From Pleurotus djamor (taxonomy: Eukaryota; Basidiomycota; Agaricomycetes; Agaricales; Pleurotaceae), in contig JAPEVF010000023.1 in the NCBI GenBank assembly GCA_029747585.1, forward strand, positions 1-64,000: 64,000 nt of DNA. Reading direction: 5' to 3'. Position 1 is the stretch's first letter. Each line of letters begins with the position of its first letter. Position numbers and translations under genes: made by a program. The notes under the pieces were generated by a model. That model was not told the origin of the DNA. It did not search any database and worked only from the letters and a program-made list of their open reading frames with translations. This document shows, piece by piece, positions 26,006 to 38,246 of the stretch.

Positions 26006-28373
26006 ATGATTTTTGGCTCTTCTAACCAGTCCGTTATCGCTCGCAAGCTCAACGAAAGAACCGAGTTATTGAAATCGGCACCCTCTATCGTCCCTGTTGA
26101 ACATACCGCTTACTTGAAAGCTACCGGTAGGACGCACGATTCTCGCGACAAATGGGTCAATAACCCAAAAGTACATATTTATAGCTACAGAGATAGTCGC
26201 GAACATCAGCCGAGGGTCGTGGACTGCTTCTGCTTGCGTAGAGGCATACATCGCTCGGGCAGCCCAGGCCCACGCGGCAACCAACTGCCTCACCGAAAGT
26301 GAGCCATTATTATACCACTGATACCATCTTTCTCATGCCTTATCTTGACTCTAGTCCTCTTCGACCAGGCGAGACGACGCGCCCAAGAGCTTGACGAGGA
26401 ATTTGCTGCTACCAAACAGCTCAGAGGCCCTTTGCATGGTGTGCCCATCTCAATCAAGGACCAATGTGAGTCTCGCAATCCCTTAAGCTTCCATCATGAT
26501 GTTCTTACGGTATATCTCAAGATGAGGTGGTTGGTGTGGATGCTACCATTGGTTTTACCCAGTGGGCGGGGAAGCCATCTGAGCAAAACGCCGAGGTACG
26601 ATCCTGCTTCCAATGCGAATTCACTAATTCGCCGAACGCGATATCTAGTTTGCACAAGCCTTGATGGATGCAGGAGCCATACCCATCGCCAAGACCAACG
26701 TTCCTCAGACCATGTTAGCCTTCGAATGTTCCAACCCCCTCTGGGGACGTACACTCAATCCCCATGGTTCTGAATACACCTGTGGCGGAAGCTCGGGCGG
26801 AGAAGGAGCATTACTGTCTATGGACGGGTCCGCTCTTGGTCTCGGGAGTGACATTGGCGGAAGCCTTCGTATCCCAGCCACTTTCTGTGGTATCTATTCA
26901 TTGAAGCCAGGTTTCGGTCGAATTTCGAAAGTGGGCACCAAAGGTACCTTATCACTCTTCTAACACAATGACCATCTTTCGATCTTTGTCTCTTAGGTGT
27001 TGTTCCAGGATTTGAGGGTATCAAGTCCGTCCTTGGTCCCATGGCTCGGTGAGCACTAATCTTGCTTGATTCTTCCACGCATACCCATCTATTTTTGCAA
27101 CAAGATCTGTAGATGACATCGAATTGGCTTGCCGAATTGCGTTTGGACACCAGTCTCAATACCGCGATATCCCTCCCCTCCCATACCGTGATATAGAGCT
27201 TCCACAGAAGCTAAAGTTCGGATACTATGTCTCAGGTCTGTCCTTGGCCACGTTACGTTTCCCTCTTCCTTCCACTTACCTATGTGAACAGATAACTACG
27301 TCAAAGCTTCCCCAGCCTGTCAGCGTGCTGTTCTCAAGACCGTGGAGGCTCTTCGTCAAGCAGGGCATGAATGCACAGAAATTGAGCTCCCAGACGGTAT
27401 GCTGTCGTAAACCTTACCTTCATTCCCTTATTGATGTGAATTCTCAGCCTCTGAGGCATTCAACATCTTCGTTTCCCTTACTTCTTCGGACGGGTTTAAA
27501 ACTATGCTGTCTCATCTCGGTCCTGATCCCAAGGTACACTTGACTTATCGGCCAATCTGCCAAACTCACAATGCCCGTTCTTTCCCTCCAGGAATCAAGT
27601 CTAGCCGTCACTATACTCCCCAGTCTACCTGGTGTGTACCCATCCCCCCCTCCAACGCCCTCGTCCCCCCATTGAGTGTACCAGGTTTCGTCCGTGGTTT
27701 ATTGGCTTGGTTCTTTGAGACTGTCTATGGGGACCCACTATATGCGAACGCGCTCAGGAACGCTAGGACCAAATCGGTCACTGAATACTGGAAATTGACT
27801 GCGAAACGGGATGATTATATTCGCAAGTTCTACGATCAGGTGCGGCTATTTCTTAGCAGCTTCACTGGATCACTATGCCTCACTCCTTCTGTAATCTAGG
27901 TCTGGTTCAAGTACGGATTGGATGGTATCATTGCTCCGACGCAAGCCATACCCCAGCTGCGCCATGGGTATGTCCAAGCCCTTCATTCTTGTTGATCTCC
28001 CCTGACCACTGAATTCTGAAAATCTAGGGGCTGCATGAAACTCTCTTCGCTAGCCGGGTCCACTATCCTCTACAACGTCGTTGATAGTCCCGTTGGTTGC
28101 ATCCCCGTCACCACGGTCGAACCCGAAGTCGATCAAATCACCGAGGAGTGGGTCAAGGGACCCGGCCATGGAACCAAGACGATTGAAGGATGGATCTACA
28201 ATGGGAAGAACGCCTACTACGACCCAACGGCTATGAAAGGTATGCCAGTTGGTATACAGGTGGTTGGGAAGGCATGGGAGGACGAAAAAGTCGTTTCCAT
28301 GATGAAGATTGTTGACAAGGCTTTGGGGGAAGCTCGCGGCTTCGGTCCCGGTAGCATAACAAAGTTGGGTTGA
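26006..28373 (+). CDS. Amidase-signature hydrolase (FAAH/acetamidase-like)
   Basis: A Ser-cisSer-Lys amidase that cleaves amide bonds, in fungi often small amides or fatty-acid amides. The catalytic Lys lies in GVPISIKDQ. The Gly/Ser-rich core is TCGGSSGGEGALLSMDGSAL followed by GLGSDIGGSLRIPATFCGIY, giving the two Ser. Other family blocks are GAIPIAKTNVPQTM and a C-terminal GMPVGIQVVGKAWEDEKVV. Exon 1 starts MIFGSSNQSVIARKL. About ten introns of 50-70 nt. No signal peptide or membrane anchor is seen. Length of about 560 residues fits the family. The gene is not next to a regulator or transporter that would suggest a substrate. Confidence 0.88.
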
Positions 28374-28591
28374 GACGTGTCACAGTTTCTTTTGGTTCGT
28401 TCGGGTGTCGTTTCTTTGTTGTAGGTATATTTTCAGCGTATCCTCTTTACGCTTCTATTGTGTACACTATCCATGCACCTACTAGGATGACCCCAGTGTC
28501 GCGTTTGTGGTATTTCGACAGTAAAGGACGCGGGAAGCTGATGAGGAGGCAACATGCCTTCTGTCAAGCGCCCAAACGCCTTGACCAAGGC

Positions 28592-29053
28592 ATGAACCAA
28601 CCTCCCAAGCCATCCCCAAATTCCTCTTCCGGAGGCGTCGCATCACCCGAAGAGAATGCAAAGCCACTGAACTATCGGGAACAGTTCCAAGTGTGTTTCT
28701 ATTCATACAGCAGATAACTGGTTCCTGTACTCACTGGATTCCGGCATTCGGAAAGGGACGACACGCGCCTTCGCAATTCATTGAGTGCGTATTGTATCTG
28801 CATGGCCATGCCTCTTTAACCGTTTAATTCATGTCCTTAGTCCATGTGAGGCCGCTGCGAAAGCTTCATTTGCGTGTATGAACCGCAATGATCACGCACG
28901 CGACAAGTGTTCGGAGTACTTCCAAGCGTACCGGGATTGCAAGGCAGCATGGGTACGTTCTTCCCCAGTTCTGTGCCAATGCGAACGAACGTTCATCTGT
29001 ACTAGATTGAGCAGAGGAAGGAAGATAGGCGGGCTGGTCGACCTACAACCTGA
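28592..29053 (+). CDS. COX23: Twin CX9C protein COX23
   Basis: A mitochondrial intermembrane-space protein needed for cytochrome c oxidase assembly, imported by the Mia40 relay. Four exons give a Pro/Ser-rich start (MNQPPKPSPNSSSGGVASPE), a short GRHAPSQFID segment, then two Cys-x9-Cys pairs: PCEAAAKASFACMNRNDHAR and DKCSEYFQAYRDCKAAW. The end is IEQRKEDRRAGRPTT. The last intron splits TGG from ATT. The intron 1 acceptor (ending ggaaag near 28755) is inferred from frame. About 86 residues, right for the family. The start is the ATG in frame with the Cys motifs; an upstream ATG at 28556 leads to a stop. Confidence 0.85.
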
Positions 29054-29393
29054 ATTCTGAATACTCCGGTATATGTATGCCACGGAGCTATGGAATAACC
29101 TTTTCTCCCTGAAGATCCCCTTCGTTTCAATCGCTACATTCATTCATCGGAGAACTGTGTTTGCTATCGATAATCGCAACACTGTGCATATACTGGACAG
29201 TTCGACGCGTTCCCTGGGCATGTATTTCTGATTCCGAGCTTATGTCACATTGAAGCATGTCATCCACGAAGGCCTACATCAGGCTCGACATTCGCAACGC
29301 GTATGCCTTGTGTCCGCTTAGTAGCTTTTCAAGCTTCCAACCTCCTCCACCTCCCTTTCGCATCCCTCCAAAGTCCCTGGCCTGCTCCTCGCC
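29054..29393. other. Spacer COX23 to SCS2-like gene
   Basis: About 340 bp, both neighbours on the plus strand. A C/T-rich tract (ctcctccacctccctttcgcatccctcc) just before 29394 is a common fungal promoter feature. No gene is seen. Confidence 0.4.
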
Positions 29394-30160
29394 ATGTCCG
29401 TAACCATAACTCCAGGCGATGTTATCAGTTTCAAGCGTAATTGCCCTCCTTGCACCCGAAGGCGTTGTGATTTGACGTAACAGCAGGGCCTTTCAGCGAC
29501 TTGGTCTCTCGAACTCTTACAATCACGAACTACAATGCCGAGCCTATCGCCTTCAAGGTTAAAACAAGTGCCCCTTTGGTCCGTTCTTCGACCTGCTGTC
29601 CACCCATGTACTCTAACACCATGTACAGAAATACTTGGCTCGTCCGAATATGGGTCGCATTGAACCCGGGCAGAGCGGTACTGTTGAGGGTACTTCTATT
29701 CTCACTACCTAGCCCTTGAGACTCACCTCGTGGTAGTCATGCTACAAGCAAACTCCGCAAAGTCAACCGATGATACTCCATGCCTCGACAAATTCCTGAT
29801 ACAAAGCACGATCATTACGTTCGACCGAAAAGCCATGTCACTAAGGGACATCGTAAGCTTCTTTTAGCCTGGTCGGTATTGGTCTTGATTCTTTGTTAGT
29901 TTGCGGCACCTAAAATTCTCCCTGAGCATGACCTCCATGGTCAGAAGCTCCGGGTGGCCTATCTTCCTTCGGAAAGTTCTACTGCGAAGCTGCCAGAAGG
30001 CTGTATGAAAAGGTTCACCTATGACGAGCTGGAAATGAAGTACAAGGAGGCTCTGCTTGAAATCGAGAGATTGAGAGCGCAGTTGTCTGACGACAAGGGC
30101 CTCCAGGACTCAGTTAGGGCGGTTTATATTCGGCCATGGATGGGGTCTCAAGGACACTGA
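29394..30160 (+). CDS. SCS2: VAP/SCS2-like MSP-domain protein
   Basis: VAP proteins sit on the ER and bind FFAT-motif partners at contact sites. Exons give MSVTITPGDVISF, then RTLTITNYNAEPIAFKVKTS, APLKYLARPNMGRIEPGQSG and TVEVMLQA. These are the beta strands and the basic KVKT binding face of an MSP domain. A coiled coil follows (ELEMKYKEALLEIERLRAQL). The usual C-terminal membrane anchor is not visible: the frame ends in RPWMGSQGH. Either it is soluble, or a further exon was missed in the following 600 bp. About six introns. Confidence 0.78.
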
Positions 30161-30803
30161 TGGTGTATCCCATCAACTTGACTGTTTTGTTTTCTGTTTG
30201 GAGTCATTCATTCATCGTGCCGTTAGGCTATTCGCGATGGGGTATTAGTTTGTATTGTGATAGTAGGGTGGTTCCACATTCCACAGGAACTGTCAATGTA
30301 ATGTATGTGCGCAAACTGTTGCCGTAAAGTGAGATAAAGCTATTCCTTTACTGATTCTCAGCAGCCTGGCAGAATCATCCCAACATCCCAATTCTGTCCC
30401 CCGAGACCCTGAAACCGATCTCGAAGAAGACTCTTTGCATATGCTTGGCACGGCGATGGAGATCGCGAACGTTCCGTGGCCTCCTTTTTCAACGTCCTCT
30501 CCGTGGCTATCTAACCGCCGGTTCGAAAAAAAANCATATCGATGGTACCTAGCGAGACCAAGAGGGGCTTCAGGATTTTTTCGAGACGACCGCATGGAAT
30601 TGGCTCAAGTATATATAGCTCTTGACCCACGCTCGCTTGTTTATTCTGTCTTGAGTTCTCGGTCCCCGCTTGCCTCCGCTGTGGTCCACTGATTGTTTGG
30701 ACGTCTCCACCCAACGCGCTCTTATCACGAGGAGTTGTTCGCTTTCACACCGTCCCCCGTCTGGTCCAGTTAAGGACGGCTCGACCCAANTTTTTTAGAC
30801 GCG
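30161..30803. other. Spacer containing an orphan open frame
   Basis: About 640 bp between the SCS2-like gene and the SLC35F-type gene. It holds an acidic open frame (30356-30692, listed separately) and Ns at 30534 and 30790 beside homopolymers. A core promoter for the transporter is expected near 30700-30800. Confidence 0.4.
30356..30692 (+). other. Orphan acidic open frame
   Basis: After a good acceptor (ctgattctcag) the frame reads SLAESSQHPNSVPRDPETDL, then EEDSLHMLGTAMEIANVPWP. It stays open to 30692, with one N at 30534. Composition looks coding, but no family is recognised and no ATG or upstream exon is assigned. It may be a distal exon of the SCS2-like gene, an exon of an unannotated gene, or chance. 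Confidence 0.2.
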
Positions 30804-32648
30804 ATGGCCTCCCCTACGAACCTCGACAGCAAAGCAGACTTCGCCGACGAACCTGTCGTCAGCGAGCTTTCCTCTATTCCCGAGGAACGACAGGTATCGC
30901 AGCGCCCACCGATCGATTATTCCTCGACTGGAGCCTTCTTCAAGAGCGTCGGCGACAGGTTCAAAAGCATCTGGACGAAGCGATTTGTGCTTTCCCTCCT
31001 TAGCGGTCAAGTGGTGTCCCTCTGCATAACATGCACCAACGTTTCTACCACTGAGCTGGTCAATCGGGGCTGGGCGCTTCCGACTACGCAAAGTTTATTC
31101 CTGTCAGTGCCAACTTCGATCAGAGCGACATTCTTATGCTGAAAAGTTCTGTGTTCCATGCAGCTATGCTACCCTTTGCTTTGTCTACACACCGTACACC
31201 ATGTACCAATGTGCGTACTTCCCCGCGGTTCCACATCTAGGCATTGTTGAAATTCCCGACCGCAGATGGACTGAAAGGGTGGGGTCAGATGGTTTTGAGA
31301 GATGGCTGGAAATGTGTGTCTCCTCCCTCTTGATGGCTGGTCGCGATTGCTGATGAGCAACATCGCAGACTTTATTCTGGCTGCGTGTGACGTTGAGGCG
31401 AACTTTATGGTGGTCAAAGTAAGTGCTAGCACGTTCCCCATCATGTGGAGTTACTCAACGCTGGCAGGCCTACGAATACACGGACTTGCTGTCCTGCATG
31501 CTTCTTGATGCGTATGTCACATGTACGCTTCCTTCGCTCAATGTTCCATCTTTGATTGTTGTGCGCTAGCTGGGCTATCCCCGTCTGTCTGTTCTTTTCG
31601 TGGGTTTACATGAGGGTCAAATATCACTGGACACAACTTCTCGTAAGTGGATGTCGTCATCTGCGGTCTATCTAGATGATTTCATCTCTGTCTAGGGCGT
31701 TGCTGTTTGCATCGCTGGACTTGGAATGCTTGTTGCCTCAGATCAGATCACTGAGAAGGATTGGGATGCAGTTTCTAGGGGTAAAGGAGATGCATTCATG
31801 ATTGCTGGTGCCACTCTCTATGGCTTCAGTATGTTTCGATTGAAGCTACTATTCTACACAATCTAAAGACATCCATTAGCGAACGCCACCGAAGAATTCT
31901 TCGTTCGCAGGTCTCCGTTATTCGAGGTTAGTAGTGACTGGTGTGTCGACGTAAATGACACCGTTAAACTGGAGTTTATTCAGGTTTTGGGCCAACTTGG
32001 ATTCTGGGGATTTATCATTTGCGGTTCTCAAGCGGCTGGACTTGAACACCAGGGAATGAGAGATGCACCTTGGAATGGACCTATCAGTATGCGTACTTCG
32101 TTTCTCTGAGACGTGGAGTATTGCTGACGGCTGTTCACAGTTGGTCTCCTGTTTTCTTTTACCGCGGGTACGAAGTCCCAACAAGGATGTTAGGAATCTG
32201 ATGCATACTCGCTTAACAGCTATGCTCATACTCTACACGGTGGCACCTATGCTTTATCGCTTGGCCTCCTCTGCCTACTACAATCTGAGTCTTCTCTCTA
32301 GCGACTTTTATGGCCTGCTCTTCGGGCTGTTCCTCTATGTACGTAAATCTTGTGGGATAACACTGCTTCTTATCCGGTTCTGATTTGTTTTTAGCGTTAC
32401 TCGCCGTATTGGTTGTACTTCATTTCCTTTGCCGTCGTCATCGTTGGCTTGGTTGTGTACTTCTGGCATGCCACACGTAAGTGTCTGTGTGTGTAGGGTA
32501 TAGCCTTGTTTTCATGATTGTCCTTCTAGCGGAGGAGCAAGGGACTCTGGACCCGAAAGCGCCGAGTTATGTCAAGCGCAAGCGGTTTGGGATAAAGGGC
32601 AACCAAGAAGAAATCGAAGGACGAGAACCTGAGAACAGTCCTGCATGA
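30804..32648 (+). CDS. SLC35F-type nucleotide-sugar/drug-metabolite transporter
   Basis: A ten-helix transporter of the DMT superfamily, closest in pattern to SLC35F1/F2 proteins of endomembranes. A charged N-terminal arm (MASPTNLDSKADFADEPVVS) is followed by helices: RFVLSLLSGQVVSLCIT, YATLCFVYTPYTMYQ, DVEANFMVVKAYEYTDLLSC, AIPVCLFFSWVYM, LLGVAVCIAGLGMLVASDQ, AFMIAGATLYGFTNATEEFF, LGQLGFWGFIICG, GLLFSFTAAMLILYTVAPML, SSDFYGLLFGLFLY and PYWLYFISFAVVIVGLVVYF. The block EANFMVVKAYEYTD is typical of the subfamily. A Lys/Arg-rich tail follows. About nine short introns. The substrate is unknown. Confidence 0.83.
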
Positions 32649-33134
32649 TGTTTTCCCCTTTTTGTACTGCCCGTCGACTACTTATATCTAAAACTTGTCT
32701 TAAACCTTCAAAGAGCGTGGGTCACGGAGTTTGTGAGGGCTATGCTTCAGCGAAACGCTCGTTCTTGAGATGGGGTACTTATCGGTCCCAAGGAAGACCG
32801 TCATTAACCCAACAAGCCCATCAAATGACTGACAGGATGTAGTCATCGACCGTTTCTACTTCAGTTGGTTGATTGTGGTCAAACATATACTCAATGTCGA
32901 TAACTTCAGGATGAATACTATGCAGTGCTGTCACCGTAGTCACCGTGGTCGCCGTAGGAGTCACAGCCAACCCAATGTGACACCGTTAACATGTCAGTCA
33001 CACCCGTCACGGCTTTCCATTGGACTAATTCACCATAATCGAGTGGGACGCTCTCCTTTAAGCCTGTCGTCACCAATCTCTCTCTCTTACACCCATCATC
33101 CTCGTCTGCTCGCACGGACCTCACTGCTGAGGCC
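32649..33134. other. Spacer, transporter to LRG1
   Basis: About 490 bp between two plus-strand genes. It must contain the transporter 3' UTR and the LRG1 promoter; C/T-rich patches precede 33135. No gene is seen. Confidence 0.4.
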
Positions 33135-36100
33135 ATGAGCAAGGACCAGGACCCAGGACGGGGCCAATATCCTTGGGCCAACCCACAGCTCGGCTCCCAG
33201 AACGCGCACCTTGGTCTCTCCGTCAACGCGGACGTTTCCCGTTTCCAATCTGCCCCAAACCAACAACGACCAGATGCTCGAAGTCCCTACTCGGCGCCAG
33301 CAGGCACCTCTGGTCGTCTGCCAGAAAGAACCAATGTTCCAACTCGATCTTCAACACTAGGAACCTCAGATCCTGATCGCAATCAATTGGCCAACGACCT
33401 GGTGCCTCATGCGAAGAGCGAAGATATGAATCATTCAAACTACGCTATACCAGCAACAGGATCGTCGCCAAGGCAGGACAATAATTATCTCACTGCCAAC
33501 TCCAGAAGTCGACCATCCACGCCTGCTGGCACCTCTTCCAATCGAAACGGTCCCTCTTCTTCCTCTGGTCACTCCGATGAATCAGATCGTCGCTTGAGCA
33601 TGACCTCTTTCTCCTCTGCACAGTCTGGCTCGTCATCCCAGTCTGCTGGTCCTCGAGGCCCTCCCACCACCGCTTCCTCTACCTCAATATCAGTATCGAC
33701 TTCGGCTGTGGCATCATCGTAAGTTTCGTTGGTGCTATCATACAGGCCGTATTGAAACCCAGTCTATGATATAGAGCGTGTGCATCTTGCAAGAAGCCCA
33801 TGGCTGGGTCATTTGTTCGGGCGTTGGGTACTGTGTTTCACCTGGATTGCTTCAAGTGCATGGTGTGTTATTTCAGCCATTCGTAGCCATAACACAATCT
33901 TAAAGTTTACGCAGGACTGTGGCGAAGTCGTCGCAAACAAGTTCTTTCCCTTTGAAGGCTCAGAGGGCTTCCAGTATCCATTATGCGAAAGGGACTATTT
34001 CCGCCGACTCAATCTCATATGCGCGAAATGTAACAACGCATTGCGAGGCAGCTACATAACAGCCTGTAGTAAGTTCATGTCTTAACTTTTCGTCTACGTT
34101 TATTAATCGACTGAGTACTGTAGATAAGAAGTTTCACGTTGAGCACTTCACATGTTCACTGTGTCCAACATTATTTGGTCCCCAAGACTCGTATTACGAA
34201 CATGATGGAGACGTTTACTGCCACTTCCATTATTCAACAAGATTTGCAACGAAATGCGCTGGGTGTAACAGTGCAATCCTGAAGCAATTTGTCGAAATCA
34301 ACCGAAACTCTCGTGACGAGTGTTGGCACCCAGAGTGTTATATGATCAATAAAGTGATTTCACCGAGCTCTACCCATCCTAATGACTAATGTCGATTGTC
34401 TAGTTCTGGAATGTCAAAGTTTCTATGCGACGACCGACCAGCACGACTTCTGTGGATACAGCAACGGAACCTCAATATCTCGAAGAAGAGCGAAATGAGA
34501 CTCCAACTTCCCTCAAAGAAAAGCAGATACGGATGGAGCAACAAGTATACCGCATATGGACGTGCGTGTTTTTATCAATCCATATCGAGACCGTCTCTGA
34601 GCCCCTCCTCCAGAGTACTTTCGGCATTTGAGGAGTCTAGTGCTGCATGCATATCTGACATGCTGCGTCAAGTCAGCAATGGCCAATATCTGGACGCCAT
34701 TCGCATGGCCGAGAAGTTCATCCTCCACGTGGAAGTTCTCTTCGCCACCATTGATGATCTTGAATATTATTTTGGCCAACTCAATCAGAAAGGTAGCTTT
34801 CATATGTCAGTTCGCTAAACGACATTGTTACTGAACCCTCCCTCATAAAGGGATGTCACACGTCAGAGAGGCCAGGATGCTCTGTCGCAAGACTGTCGAG
34901 CTTTTCAATCTTCTCTCACACACTCAAGAAACTGGGGCGCGTAGAATGGGCATGACGCAAGAACTCCTTGCCCTTGTGACCGGACTTGCCCACTATCTGA
35001 AGATTCTCATCCGAATCGCCCTTACAGGTGCATTGAAGTTGGAGAGGGAACAACGTGTGCGCGAGGCTATGTCAGGATTTCTGGACAAACTCCACCTATT
35101 GGCGGTACAAGGCGGTAACCCTTCAGCTAGACGCCTCCTCAAGAATGCCAACGGAGAGACTCAACACTCTGTTGGTGGCAACGCCGGTACCCAGGGCGTA
35201 GCTTATGGTTTCAAAAGTCTGGCCCCGGAAAACGCAGGGGAATCCCCGTTCTCAAATACGAGCGCTTCGAAATTGTCTTCCACCAATCCGCCTACCGATC
35301 TCTGCGTGAAGTGTGATGGAACAGTCGAAGAAGATTGTGTGCGGCTGGGTACCTACCAGCGGTGGCACTCGAATTGTATATCCTGTGCGACATGTGGAAG
35401 TGTGGCCGCCGTCCCAGTGGCCAAGGACGTTCCAAAGTCAACCGATGAGAAAGAGAAAGACCCACCCAAATTGTCTACAGCTAGACGACCGCCGGCTAAT
35501 GTTGGATTTTTTGTGTATGACCCAGCCTCCATGAAGGAAACCACATCTTTTGGCGAGGTGCCTACCGTCATCTATTGCAGGGATCACGCCCATATGAATT
35601 GTCGAGATGGCTTCCAAGCTGTCCAACGTCTCGAGCAATATGCTTTCTTGCTGAATGTTGCCCTCCGCCGACTCTACTTATTACTGAAGAAACAAGGAGT
35701 CGTTCCCCTTTCCCCTGGTAAGTCGAAGAAACTATTTCCACACAATAAGAGGTACTAACATTCGGTGATAGTGACGACCAACATTCCTCCTTTCCCGGAC
35801 ACCAATGAAGGCTCGGACCCTTATCGCAATAATGACATCATGCGAATGAAATCCGTACATCTAGATCGCAAACTCTCAGCTACTGCTCGTTTACCCAAGC
35901 GATCAACGGTAGTTGAAAGCCCTGCTGGTCGGACTGTTCACCCTCATGACATACTCAAACCTCAAACTTCACAAGAGCAGGGCGTTCCTCAGGTCCAATC
36001 AACGACCCCAGGTTTACCTACCGCCCACCATGCCACCACGGGCCACCTTCCGTCTTCTCTTCAAATTGGAGGAAGACCGCCTATGCCCACTACCCAGCCA

Positions 36101-37807
36101 CCAACCGTTGCTCCATCATCAGAGTCGTCACGGCCTCAATTAGGTCGGCTTCCCCTCGATGCACATCAAAATGGTCAAGTACTGAAACCTTCGTTCGCTC
36201 GGAATAATACCGAAGTTATGATTGTGGATGATAGCACCCCAAATTCACCTGCGGGTGGTGTGGAAGATCCCTTGCTCTCAACCATCCCGGATGATAGTAT
36301 AACCTTAGCTGACATACCTCAATTGATGGAAAGAGCCCAAGCTCGGGAGCAACACCGAGCTCTCCCTCGCCAGCATGCTATCCCCTTCGTATCCGACCTC
36401 AGTATCCTTGAACTGACAATCGTGAAACATGCCGCTGTACTTGCTCTTACGCGTTCTCCTTTGAAAGACCAATTCGATCTCGACGAAATTTTAGAGTCAA
36501 TCGAACTGAAGAAAGGTGGCTTTTGGAACAAGCTTTTCAAAGGAAATGACAAGAAGATTAAGAAGAAAGGTACGTTTTACCCTTTCTTGTTCTTCCTCTC
36601 TAATCTTGGGGCTCTCTTAGGCGTGTTTGGAGTACCTTTGGAGCTTCTTGTAGAACGAGAAGGAGCTGATTCATTGCTGGGGGCTTCACGTACACCTTTG
36701 CGAGTCCCGAGTTTCGTCGACGACGTTATCTCAGCCATGAGACAAATGGGTCAGTTCTGTTGACCTGTCTGCTTGTCCGTCTGAAGCTAAAGCACACGCT
36801 AGACATGTCTGTCGAAGGCATTTTCAGGAAGAACGGCAACATTCGACATCTCAAGGACCTTTCTGAGGCCATCGATCGCGACCCATCCTCTGTCGACCTG
36901 AGCACAGACCATCCCCTTCAACTGGCCGCCCTCCTCAAGAAGTTCCTCCGCGAGATGCCGGATCCCCTCTTGACGTTTAAGCTGCATAAGTTATTAATTA
37001 CTACCCAATGTAAGTGGTTCTCCTCTGTCTCCACAACCATGATCCAATCGTCCCGTAGCTCTCCCCTCCGAATCAGATCGACGACGGTACCTCCATCTTG
37101 TCTCCTTGCTTCTACCTAAGAGCCATCGCGACACCATGGAAGTCATCTTTGTGTTCCTGAAATGGGTAGCTTCATTCGCCCACATGGACGAGGAAACTGG
37201 TAGCAAGATGGACCTTGGAAACTTGGCAACCGTTATTTGTCCAAGTATCCTTTATTCGCGAGGTCGTGACCCGGCCAGAGACGAGAGTTTCGGAGCCATC
37301 CGTGTCGTCACTGCTTTGCTGGAAAATCAACATCTCTTTTACACCGTGCCTGAGGAGTTTATGGGCCTCCTTGCGGATAAAGACTATTTTACGACTTCGA
37401 TGGATCTCCCCAGTAAGGATTTCATGAAGAAGTGTGAAGCTTACCTTCGTGCGAAGGGTCGTCCCGGTAATGGAACCTATCCACCTTCCAACCATCGCCC
37501 AGCACCAGCATCCCCATACGTCGACCGTCCTCCCATCTCTCAGAATCAATCGGACCGTACGATTCGCCCTCCCCAACCGTCGACCCCCATGCAACCCAAT
37601 GGACCCCTTCCGAACGGTTCCTACTTCCCTCCCTCCTCTTATCAGAACATGAACCAGAACATGATGTCGTCGCAGTCAAATCAAAACATCGACTGGCGGC
37701 CTCCGCCAACGTCAGATCCGAACGCTACACCTGGCCGGCCAATTAATTCGAGACCCAGTATGGAACAATCCAGTGGCTTTCAATCCTATTCGGACGCTAT
37801 GCAGTAG
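33135..37807 (+). CDS. LRG1: LIM-domain Rho GTPase-activating protein (LRG1-like)
   Basis: A GAP for Rho1 that controls cell wall synthesis and polarity. A 195-residue Ser/Pro-rich leader precedes LIM domains: LIM1 CASCKKPMAGSFVRALGTVF with HLDCFKCMDC, LIM2 CAKCNNALRGSYITAC with HFTCSLC, LIM3 CAGCNSAILKQFVEINRNSR with CWHPEC. A later LIM starts CVKCDGTVEEDCVRLG (about 35300). The RhoGAP domain at about 36600-37380 has the arginine finger GIFRKNGNIRHLK, plus LLKKFLREMPDPLLTFKL and NLATVICPSILYSRG. A Pro/Asn/Gln-rich tail ends at 37807. Three N-terminal LIMs plus GAP matches Lrg1 rather than Rga1. About ten introns. SLT2, a kinase of the pathway Lrg1 restrains, lies 13 kb downstream. Confidence 0.88.
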
Positions 37808-38246
37808 CGAACGTGCTCGGTTAACAGTGTTTTGTATGTTATTGGTATATCGACGACTCTCTCATTGTGCTATCTTCCCTCAAATCTGTCATTGCTTGGT
37901 GCGCTCCTTACTTTCCCCATGACTCTGTATTTTATTCCATCGCCTACCTATCGTTATCAGAAGGACGAAATATCTACACAAGTACCTTTATACCCTGTTG
38001 CATATACATAATATGCAGACGGCTTATACCGTCAACTATGTACCCATGATGCCCTAGTGGGCTCTCATAGCCCATTCGGACGACCATATCAGCGGATTGC
38101 TCATTAGAATGGCCTATCCGTCATCACTGTAAGTCTAACGAACGGCAATTCTTAGGATATTTCGCAAGGATGGTCCATACGCATATACAGCATGATATAT
38201 TTTGATGGTGAAGGCTCATGGTGACATAACGTGAATGTAGTAGAAA
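37808..38246. other. Convergent spacer, LRG1 / RPS15
   Basis: About 440 bp of AT-rich sequence between the two stop codons. Nothing beyond 3' UTRs is apparent. Confidence 0.45.
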
